From Aurelia coerulea (taxonomy: Eukaryota; Cnidaria; Scyphozoa; Semaeostomeae; Ulmaridae), in contig CM076961.1 in assembly GCA_039566865.1 (NCBI GenBank), forward strand, positions 14,655,501 to 14,719,500: a stretch of DNA of 64,000 nucleotides, written 5' to 3'. A model generated the notes under the pieces. That model was not told the origin of the DNA, did not search any database, and saw only the letters and a program-made list of their open reading frames with translations. Positions 37,801 through 49,800 of this stretch are shown in pieces. The position numbers and the translations under genes were made by a program. Each line of letters starts with the position of its first letter. Position 1 is the first letter of the stretch.

Positions 37801-40800
37801 CATAAAACTATGGATTCTCCGACGAAAACGAAAGTCACAACGTGATGAAGCATTGCTTTTGAAAAATCACATTGGTACTCACATTGGTAAAAATCACATT
37901 GAGCACATTGGTACTCAAACTCTCTTCATGTGCTTCTCTGTATTATTTCTCCTTCCTCTCCCTGCCCTCTGCTAAGCTTATATTTTTTTTGCGTAGTTAA
38001 ATCGGTATTAGTAACCAAAAGTATTTTCAATAATGTATTTAGAATTTCTCATATTTACATTAATGTCAATGTTCGCATTCTATGAACCACATAGCCGATG
38101 GCATATGGCTCGAAAGCTCTACCAGAGTTCTTTCCATATGTCCTCTTCAGCCTTATATTAGTTTAGATGCATTATGTAAATTAGGTTTCACATGTTTTTT
38201 ATTTTCCGTAATATTTAGCATCATAAAGTTGTCTATCAAGTAGTTTTAGCTGAGAATATTCATGAAATTGAAATTGAAAAAAATTGAAAAATCGACGCAG
38301 TTCAGTTCACAGTTGCACAACGCGAAATGAAATCTAAACAATACCACAAACTGTGCAAATGATGAACAACTGGGCATTGTTTTCAAACAATAAAGAGTGA
38401 GTGCATGAGGGCAGCAATAACTCAATTTGCTGTTGTCTAAAGTTTCTTATGAACCCCCGTTTATGATAAAAATGATCTTGGCGCCATTACAGGATAAGGA
38501 TTAAAACTGTCATTGATCCCTGTCACTTCTCAACATTCCACAGCTGTGTTCACGCGAGCCTAGCATAGATCCAATTTTGTTTCAGTTGAAATCTGAAGGA
38601 ATTCCAGCATATTTTCAAGAAAATATGCGCAAAATGAACTGAAGAGATCGAGAGGAACACATTGGTGTAATTTTTTTTCAAAACCGACCAATAGTTTGGC
38701 TATTCCATGTCGACCATTCCATTCCATTCCATCACTCCATGTTTTACAGATTTTTTCCCTACAACTCACATCAATTAAACGACTTAACTGATGTCTGCCC
38801 ACACACAGTCTGTTATCATGCTTGTTGTTTCAGTCGATATTTAAGGGAATTTCATGAGACTTTCAAGAAAACATATGTAAAATAAACTAAGAAGATCTTG
38901 AGGAACACATTGGTGTAATTTTTTTTCCAAAGCGATCAGTAGTTTGGCTATTCCATATCTACCATTCCATCTATACCATTCCATTCCATCATTCCATTCC
39001 ATCATTCCATTCCATTATTCCATTCCACCATTCCATTCCATCATTCCACACTCCATGTTTTACAGATAGCCAAAACAAGTGCAGTTTTTTTTCTCGCGGT
39101 TTCGTTGTTCCAGCACCTCTAAGGGGACCATAATGGAATTAAGAATTAAGGTCATCTTGACCTTTTAATGCTATCCCTGCCACTGTAATGTTACTGCAGT
39201 TGTCAATTTACGTAAATTTACATTTTAAATAAAGAACGAAACTTTACCTGCTCCTCAAGTTGCAGATTAACGTCATGTAGCTTGTTGTTTATTTCAAGAC
39301 GAGCCTGAGAATTCAAAACGCAACATCTTAGTAGATTCAATAAAATGATGGTGGCAAACTTTTAAGAAAATGAAATTAGGATGAAACATCAACGCATTGG
39401 AAAACGATTTCAGTTTTACGAAAAGTTTGGTCCTGATGCATGGAGACGGCATGACATCAGAGTAGCGCCGAAAACAAGACGCCATTTTGTCTTCAGAAAA
39501 TGTCTGCAGGATTGTGTAAGAAATTTGTCAAAAGTTGCATAAAATTCCTCTTGCATTCTCCCTGGCGACAGTGAACAGGGAAAACAATCGTCAGCAATTG
39601 TCAGTCATATTCTGGCTTCATTTACGTCAACTCCGGATTTTCGAGCGCGAATTGATAAGGTCACGTGACATGTCGTTTGTACATACATTTTTAAATACAC
39701 ATTACACTACATGTCAGTAAATTTTACGCGACAGTGACAAAACATCATTTCTAAAACATACCTTTGTTTCCAGTTCTTTTTTGTAAATTTCTAACCTATT
39801 TTTAGCCACATAATTTTTTTCGTAGTAATCCTGCAAAAACAAATTATAAAGATCAGATAAACGGTGGCAAATTACTTTTCAACGATTAAAGCACTTAGAA
39901 AAGTGTACCACATTGCCTCCTACAGCCCAAGGTGCCCTGTTGAGTAAAATGACAGACTCTCGAGCATCTAAATTTAGACTGTTTACCAAAACAACAAAGA
40001 AATATTATTTAAAAAATATCAAATTAAAATTGCATCGAGGCTATGTGACAATCTAAAAATAACAAATCAAAAATTTGGGGGCAAAACCGGGCAAAACAGC
40101 CAACAAGTAAGGTGCATCTCAGGAAAAAACATCTTAGCATGAAACAATAAATGAGTTATGGATGAGTAATAGTGCGTTTTCGCGATTCTCACCTGACCTG
40201 AACTTGAAACAAAATTTAGTGTGTATATTTTTATGACAGAAAAATAAATATTACATACCCTTAATTTATCTCGTTCATCTATTAACTGTTTCTTTTCATA
40301 TGAAAGAGCCTACGAATGAAATCAACTCAGTTAGAAAAAATCACAGAATAAAATCATCAAAACTATACGTACTCATATCTTATGTACAATGCAGTGTGGT
40401 AGGCATTCTTTTTCCTGGGATACAAAAATTGCCTTCCAAATGAAATTGACAAGCCTTTAAGTTAACCTTAGCAGAGAGGACATACATTTCTAAAAGAGAA
40501 CAGACTTAATACTTGAACGAACACAATCTTATCAAAAGTTTTTGATACAGTAAATCCCCGCATGTAAGTACCTACTTTTTTGAGAGCCAGGCTGAAGAAG
40601 GTTGTTATCTTAAAGGTACTAAGATTAATTTCAAGGTATTAAGGTAACTATTCGAAGGGTGCCTTGTGTAGGACTGACTTTTCAGAGTCTTCACCAAAGA
40701 TTTTTTTTTTTTTTTTTTATATATTCCAATAAAAAGTTACAATATATTTACGAGCTACACTACACTACTTACAGAACTACTCTACAATATGAGCTACCCT

Positions 40801-43800
40801 ACACTACTTACATAATTACCCTACAATACTACTACAACGATACCCCAAGGAGCAAAAAAGCAATGTCTACCCTGAGGCCATTAACATATAGATATATAAT
40901 ATAAGAAAAAGAAGAAACTAGTCAAAATATCAAGAAAATAAATGACATGAACAAAAAGAACAACTACATAAAATCTACTAGTAAATTACTACTAAACGGG
41001 GAAAGGTGGTGGCATGTAATGAAGTTTGGAATTATCTTAATCAAATCGACCAGTTTTATGGATATACTGCAAAGTTAATTGTAATATATTTCTATTAACT
41101 TCATTAAGTTCTTTATCACCATACAGTAAGAGCTCCGTAAGAACCTTATTTGAAGGATTAATGTACCCAAATGGTCTCAGTAGCGAAAGGACTCCAAGAA
41201 GATCACGTCGTTCCTCATTGCAACAAAAAGTGTTCAGTATCCTCAAACCGTCATTTGTGGGGCACATTGGATTTATTGTATCCCTAAAATTGTGCTTGAA
41301 TTTGTGAAAGTTCAAGGTTGAGTAATAAGGATAATCCTTTAGGGTCTATTCGAAGGGTGCCTTGCTTAGGCCTTTTCAGAGTCTTCACCAAAGATGTTCG
41401 ACCCTGTTATTAGTTTTGGCATAGTTAGTATGGACCTAATAACTAATTCTAAGCTTACAAACAGCTGGGGAGGAGATTCAAACTGCAACAGCCAACTGGG
41501 ACAAAGATGAATTTAGTAACGACAATCAAACATCAACTTTGCTATCCCTGCAATAAGAACATATTTTTCATCAAACTGAAACAGGCTCTTAATTACAAAG
41601 TGCATAAGTTAGGAAAAACAGCCTCTAGGTTCTTATTTTTGTAGGTTCTTAAATGCGGGGATTTACATAAAAAAACCAATTAAAATGTCACCTTACCTTT
41701 TCTTGGGCACGTAGCGCAGCAAGCTCTACGAAATATAAAAGAAAAATAGACTTACTGAACATGTTAAATGTGATTCGAACAAGCACACCTTTTGCGTATT
41801 TGATCATATATGATTTAAATACAATCAAATTCTTTTCCCTGAAGTGGCCTTCAACAAAATCAAAATCATACAGAGTACAAAGGACAGAGATATTTGGGTT
41901 GCCATGATCATCAACGTCGGTAGACATGACACTTATATACAATGTGGCCTTTTGGGTCATTTTATTTAATTTTACTATTTAGGCACGATAGCCATCCATC
42001 AGGACTGATTTTCTGGGGGCCGCGTTCAGTATGAGTAAAAAACATATGAATAAATTCCACGAGAAGCATATCATTTTGCTAAATTGAATGAGAAGTGCTA
42101 AAACTTAGGGGAGAAAAGTTAACTCAAGTAAATGGGTCATTGTGAATCGCTCCACAGGGCCAATTGTAAAGCAGGTTTTTTTAACTCTGAATTATGACCC
42201 TGAATAAAACAAGTTTAAAAAGAAAATGAAAATGAAGGATTGCGAACATTTCTGTGGGAGCTGGCTCTGAAAATACTAGAGAGAGGACTCAAATTCCGAT
42301 CAAATTTCTTCCAACCCCTTTAGATTTAGAAAAATGACAACTAGCAGAGCGGGGGCATTCTTAGACTGAATACCTAAGTTCCTTGTATTCCTTCTGTAAA
42401 TCAGTGATCCTTCAAGCTGAGGTACGTTTTTGAGGCACCCGGCAGATAAACTAAATTCTATGACAGTGCTTTGTAGCCAAGGCTCTTTAGTGATGTAAAA
42501 TTTATTCAAAAGAGGTCTTTAAGAGCTGTGTTGACAAGGACCTCTCCTATGTCTAACACCAAGAGTTGATTAACCCTATGATTAATGAACGAAGTTTCTG
42601 GTTCGATCGACAAAATGAGAAAACGGACGGTAGAAATCTTGCATTCACCAAAAGGAAATACATTATCACAGCTGGGCAAGAACTAGAATTAACAAAACAG
42701 TCCCTTTTTTCTCTCAACTCTTTTTATTAAACTACATTGCTTCGGTCAACAGAGAATCATGGTGTTACTCTGAAAAACGTGACCATATTCAGGCACTCGC
42801 TGTTAGGACTTGTGGCGGTAACCAGCTCGCAAGATTCTTCGAAATCCATTGTGATTCAAGTTTCAATCAACATTGTATACACTATTTCTATATGCTAAGT
42901 TTTGTTATTAACTGTGTGCCGAATGGGATTTTGCTGCATTTTGTGTCTGCGAGGTCTGATGATAGATTGACGGACTAACTGTCAGTATGACTGAGTAAAA
43001 GAAGGTATAACTGACAGACTAACCATGACTGACAGATTATTGATTGATTGATCGATTGATTGATCGATTGATTTGTAGGACTGATTGAAGTGTGCCTACC
43101 TTGATCATTTTTCTTACTCAATATTTCAGCTCTTGCTCTGCTTTCCTGTTGTTTTCGGAGTTGCTCATTCAGAGAGTCCACCTTCGAAAAGAGAAGACAG
43201 AAAATTGCTTTACTCGTATTTACTAAAGGTATGGGGAACTTGCTTACTGTAAAAGCTCTACTTAGCCTCCCTCTCTGGTAAGCCACTTTCTTTGAGAAAG
43301 CCAGCCCTTATAAGCCAAAATTCTAAATTAAGCCTCTCCCTTTTATACCAACTTTTATACCAAGAGTACTTGTGCTATAATCATGAAAATATATTTTTCT
43401 TTTAAGTAAAATAAATAGCTACTTTCTAACTTTTTTGTAATTTTGAAAATAATGGCACCTTGGTGAATTCTAAAGTTTTAAACATCAGTTCTTGCAGAAT
43501 AGCCGGAAAATTACCTAAAATTCCAGATCAGATTTTTCAAATCTAATTGAAATCCTTTAGGGTATAAAATAAAAAAACTGAAACTGAAATTAATATCTTA
43601 TTCAATGTTCAAAATAAGGATTCTTAAAACAAGTGAAACTGGCAAGTTGCGTTTTTGTGTTTGTTTCGAACTGCCTTTGATTGATCATGTATTTTAGAAC
43701 ATAGGGCTCCAATCTTTAAAAAGGTTGGTGTAAAATTATATCACAGTTTTCTTTGAAATAAATGGCTTGGAAGGAATTTAGGGGTTTCTGTCATAAATCT

Positions 43801-46800
43801 GCCGTGGAAATCTATTAATATCTTGATTATTTTCAAAATGGCGGCATTTATTAAATTTTAGGCCATGACGTCATCAAATTTTCTAAATAATAAACTAGTA
43901 GAGCTACAGATTTCTGCTTGCCACCATATTGCAGACCCTTATAAACTATGGTCTTCTTGGAGGTTATATCATTTCTTCTCAATTGGTTTAGGATTTATGA
44001 TGATCTAAATTTTTTCAAAATTTTGCATCAATTTTTTCGAAATTTTCCATCAATTTTTTCAAAAATGATAAAATTGCCACCATTTTGAAAAAGAAAACAG
44101 TCAAGATATCAACAAATTTCCACAGCAGATTTTTACGGCAAACTGCCAAAAGTTCCTTTCAATCCGTTCAATTCAAAGCAAGATGCCATAGAATTTTACA
44201 CCCACCTTTTAAAAGAATTGAAAGATTTCAGCCCTATGCTGCATAGGCCATTTTCTAGATGTTCTGCAATATTGACGTTTCGAATCTGCTGAAGTTACCA
44301 AGAGGCTAAAATCTTGAAAAGAACTACAAAGATACAAACTTAATTCAATTCTTACCTATTGGAAAACTATTTTTGATTATCATAGCACAAGCACATTTAC
44401 TGCGAGGATTTTTCAAACAGGGGGATATTTCATTGAGGCATCCCGTATATTGCCAAACTGTAACCCAATATAAATAAATTGAAAATAAATAAAAAGAGAA
44501 GATTTTACTAACCTCTTTCTTAAGATTGGAGGTGTCATTCTGCATAGCATCTCTTTCTCGTTCAAATCCTGAATAAACCTTTGGAAGATAAATGTTCGCA
44601 ATATATTGAAACGAAAAACGAACCAAAACCTAATAATCTAAGAAGCAGCTATGAGTATGTGTTGCCAATGGCACGATCTCTAAATTATGCACTAAAACTG
44701 TCAAATATAGAGGACAGCAATTTTTTCAGTCTCTCCCTCGGCATTTAAAATAAAAAATGAAGAAACGGAATAGCGTTCAATGTTCATGTCGATTGTGCAG
44801 AACTTTTATACCACAACTCTGATTTTCATCATACTTCACTTCAAGGATTGGTTTTGAAGTCTATGATACAGCTTTGAAATCCTGTATTTTGTTGTTGCTT
44901 ATATATCTACATTATGGAGTGTATTAGTTTTAGCATTGGATCAGCTGGTTTAATGATGTTTTTGAATTTCTCACCATAGGTACATAATTAAGTAACGCCA
45001 ACTTTAATTCGAACACAGTCCGCCTGACAGTTCTGGCTGCAAAGTCAGTGGATTACAACAAGGCATCGCAACACCTAGCCACAACATCCTTGCTATGGCC
45101 ATTGTTATATAAAGAGTACACACCTTGATACTTCTTTGACATTGTCTCAGCTTGTTTCGCAAGACAGTATTTTCTTTTTGACTTTGTAGAGAGCTGTGAG
45201 GAACAAAACGATTACTTTAAGAAGAGATCAAGAATTATCACTCCATAAAAATCCTTGAGAGCGACAGGCTTTTAAAGGTCTAAACACTTGCAGACTCACC
45301 CGGTAAAAGTTCGACGAGACTGTCTTGTCATGTAATAAGCCGACAAACCAAACAAAGAGACAAAAAATGCATACCGTCTGTCGTAATGTTCAAGTTGAGA
45401 TTCCAAACCCAATTTTCTGTCTTTTTCCTACAGATAGAATAAGTCACATGGATTAAACATGGAAACATAACATATTCCTTGCGTTCCTTTGGCAATCAAA
45501 ACAATGACGATTGTATTGTTTAAGATTTTAACGTTGTCTAAATTCAAGCTTTTAGATCCAGCTGGTTGAACTCCACATGATCCTCTGCAGGTGGGAACCA
45601 TCAATAAATCATATTGGCCAAGTACTGCATATTTTGAGCACACAGAGGAGGCATTTGATCAAGATGCATTGCGTTCTATAATAGAGTCAACAGTGATTAT
45701 AGACATTCGATCATCAAAACGCAATGCATCCTGGTCAAAAGTTTCCCGATGCCATCTTTTCCATAGTCATCTATAGCTACAAGGAACAAAGCTTTTCTAA
45801 CCTATACTTTGGTAATTTTATACCCTCCTATTAAAAAACCATTATTCAAAACACATTTACACGTTTCACGTTTTTATCGAATGTCTATAGAATCATTGTT
45901 GATTCCATTATAGAACGCAAAGCCTCTTGGTCAAATGCCTCCTCTGTGTGCTCAAAATGTGTTGTACACGGCCAATAAAGTCTGTCACTCTTCTGGTTTA
46001 TGCTTTTCTAACTGTTCAATCATCTTCAGGAAAGAAAAAAAGTATTTACGGTACAATTTTACACCACCTTTTTAAAGATTTTAACAATAGCCTTGAAACA
46101 GGGCTCACATACCTCGGCTAATTCTTTCTTCAGCCTGAGCATGTCTTCTTCCATCGCAACGAGCTTAAAATATGCAAATTGTATGACATCAATTCAAAAA
46201 TATAAGGAAATTTTGGTACACGTTTCGATAGGATCTTCATGAGGACTACCTAAAAATTTATATTGTTACAACAGGGTAACAATATGATGAATATCACAAA
46301 ATACTCGCATCTAATATTATATATAATTATCATATATTAATATAACAAAATAATATTCAAAATTTCTGCAAAGTCCAACGGTACAATTATAGATAAGTAG
46401 CTAAAGTTTCTTTCAAGCCATTCAATCAGAAGAAATAGGTGATCGAATTTTACATCCACCTTTCCACACCGAATTAAAGATTTGGAATCAATGCTAATGC
46501 TACCTGGTTCTCGAGCTTCGATCTTGATCTAACCTCTGCGCTCCACAAATCTTTATGCTGCTTTGCACTTCTCTCTTGCTGAGCACGGAATAAAGTTTCT
46601 GATTGTAATTTCTCTTCAAGACGTGCATTGGAAGACTTTAGGCAGGCCAGAATCTTTTCAAACTTTTCTCGTGCCTGAAGTAAAGCAGCAAAGAAGTAAT
46701 AATGGAGATCTAAGGCCATGGCATTAAACATCAATGCTATAATGTATTAAAGGGGCTCCACCGCCAAACTGTAAACGAATCTAGTAACACCGCACGTGTC

Positions 46801-49800
46801 CATTGTTACGGGAAAAGTTGAGAATAGGGAAAAAGTTGACAATAGGCCTGTCTCGATCTGTTGGCATCGTAAAATCCGAAGATCGACAGTCAGTTTTGTG
46901 TCTACATCAAACGGTCAGTGCCTGTCTCCCCCCCCCCTCAAAAACATTCAAAAACATTGACAACTTCAATCACCAATGAAAGCCGTTTTGTGACGATAAA
47001 TCAGACAAATCGACATTCCGCAAAACAAGAGACAGGTTAAGAAGGCTTTGTTACAACTGCATTTAATGTTCCATGCCATTTCATGATTGCTTGATCACAA
47101 TAGGTTGCTTAAAAACAATGTGGTTTCACCCCCACAGTAGCCTTGCAGCGTAAATACTCCTTTGGAGACATAGAATCGAGGCTAGTTAAGTTTATTTATT
47201 ATGACATTGCAACTTTTTTTATTGAACTCATCGGCTTACACCTGCAATGAAATTTTGACGATTTTTTAAACTTCTAAGTTCTACTTTTTCAATCATCCGG
47301 TGGTACAAGATAAGGGCTAGCGACCAATGGACGAGATATTTGAAACTTTAAAAGCATGCAAATTTTGGGAAGAAATTTAAAGAATTAATGGCTGGTGGTG
47401 TAAAATTGGCGTATTGAAGTATATTGAAACTTACTTCATTAGATCGCTGCAAATCATTGGAGATTGTTTCACACTTGGCTCGTTCGTCCCGTAACTCCGC
47501 CTATTGTATAGAAACAAGAAAATGGTTACAGTCACAAATATGACGCAGACCTTTTTTAAAATTAAATTAGAAATTTATAAATACAATGCTAATATACAAT
47601 ATTGAAGCTGAATGCAGGTGAGTTCAAAATTTGTGCCGTGAGAGTCGGTAAGAGTGTGGGGCATTTAACGAGCAATATCCAGCTGAATAACTGATCAAAT
47701 CGGGTGTGCTGAAGTTCTATTTTGCAGACAAAAGTCTGCACCATGAAAATTTAGTTCCTTAAAATTGGTCATTTCTTTCCACCTTTATTTGCGATTCAGT
47801 GGGGTGGCAAAGCTATTTTGGTAAAAAGTATCGCAACTACTTTCCTCAGCTTTCTCCTTCTTAACAATGACAATTAGATTAATAGTCGCAAAGGGATAAA
47901 CATGATTTACAACAATTCTTAGGAATATTGCGAGCACCATTTCACTACAATCGCTCATGACCGATTTCCACCATGCAAATATTCATATCTAAGTAGCCTT
48001 TCTGCCTTCTCAAGCCTTTCTGCTAAGCAATGAATTATAAAGGAAATAATTTGCAAAGTAAACTGCATCAGTAAAAATTGGCAAACACCCCACATTTTTC
48101 TGACTCACCCATTAGACCTTTGAAAGCCTGTAGCTAACATATCAATTTAAATAAAAAAACTTAGCAGTCAAAATCGGTGGTATTGTTTTCATATCACGAG
48201 CGACGTACTTGAAATTCTTCATTTCAAAATTTTTCAAAACAGGAATCACTGACAATTTACCCTGGGTAACAGAGCCAAAAATAATGAAATATAAAAAAAA
48301 AAAAAGTGAAGAATTTTTCAATTTCCTTTTAATTCTGAGGCTCTGGTACCCAGGGTACTGACAATTTTGCTACAGGGAGCGCCAAAAAACCATCCATTTT
48401 TGAAAGGCCACGATAAATCGTACACAGGACCGATTTTGAAGATTTATAAGTTAATCTTTAGCTAAAATTCATAATTGCATTCTAGGATTTTTGTAAATTG
48501 TTTTGTTTTCTGTTGTAGAGCTATGAGCGAGTTTCTTAAATTTTTTGGTCTCGAAAACACCGACAACGAATCGCATATTCATTCAATTGTCATTTAACCT
48601 TTTCTTTACTCATCCAGTGCAAAAGGAAAACGATGATAAAGTGGTGAAGAAATAAACACTAACTTTCGTCTTGGCAAACTCAGCTTTCAATAGATCAACA
48701 GCTGATTCAGCTGATTTGCGATCCTGATCGATCATCTCCAGCTGGCTGATAGTTTGCGAGTGATGTCTTGAAGCTTTTTGAGCATCTTCTAGCAGTGCTT
48801 CGTGTTCTTGTAGTTGTTCAGTGTACATTTGTTCCTGAATTTTGGAAAGGCAGTTAGTAAGATAGGGCGAGTCTCATAGGTACGAATTGTTTACTAGGCG
48901 AGTAAAAACTTGTGCTACCGGGTGTCCCAAAAAAGTACTCCCGTTTGAAAAATCACTAAAATTTTATTACAAGACCGATCTTCGATTTTCCATCTTTGTC
49001 AAGTAAGTAGATCAAAGACCAAATTATTTTCACAGACAGCTGATCTTGTAATTGGTTTAAAAATTAGCAAATTTAGCTCTTTTTAAGGCTACATGGTTTT
49101 GAATCATACAGCAAAAAAGCACTGATGATTGCCAGATCAATTTCTTTGTGCATGTAAAGCTCCTAGTTTGGTCATAAATGACATAAAGAAATGCGCACTA
49201 TCATTGGAGACTTCAATTATAACAAAAAATCTGAAAACGTTGACTCATTGAGTGTTTTGCTCGAAAAGTATAGCTCAAAATAAGGTTATTCGACGCGCAA
49301 TTTTTTACCTTGCTGTTTCAAAAGCAAACATTTCATCGTCTGTAAATATTTTTGGGTCTTTGACAAAACAAGTCAAAAAGAAAATTTAATCAAAGGTTTG
49401 ATAACCAATCTTTCGTGATTTTTTAAACAGGAGTACTTTTTTGGGACACCCGGTACATTGGAAGAGTTGATATCATACTGCAATTATTCATAAACTATGG
49501 CTTTCACGAAAATTATTCCCTGTTTCCTAAAAAAGTTTAGAAATTACGATGATTTTAATGTTTATCTTAAACTTTCCTTGAACTGCTAAAGAAATAAAAT
49601 TCCAACCGTAGAAATTATCGCAAATTTCTGGAAATTTCTTTCAAGCAACTCAGTCCAAAGAGCGAAGTAAAAGCCATTTACACTAGCCTTTTTGAAGATT
49701 TGATGCTGATGCTTTCTTGGATCTATCTGTACCAAGGGTGTTAGGATACGATGTTTTGATTACGTATTTAGTTACCTTGTTTTGATCTTTGTCGTTTATT

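Larger units (their letters stand above)
34776..39071. mobile_element. 4.3 kb MULE-like non-autonomous element with very long inverted arms
   Basis: Both ends read GGCTATCTGTAAAACATGGA inward. The 10-bp sequence AAAACAAGTG lies directly outside each end (34766-34775, 39072-39081). The left arm runs to about 35675 and the right arm starts about 37700; they are near-identical inverted copies except for about 420 extra bases (37862-38280) in the right arm. The outer arms hold GGAATGGAATGATGG arrays. Long inverted ends with a 9-11 bp target duplication are typical of Mutator-like elements. No frame over 100 codons exists, so a transposase would have to come from elsewhere. Confidence 0.75.

Noticed and set aside
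47607..48117. Another GGTGAGTCAGAAA-ended MITE
   Set aside because: The right end fits (CTGACTCACC) but the left end is too degraded and the TA target is not clear; not called as a feature.
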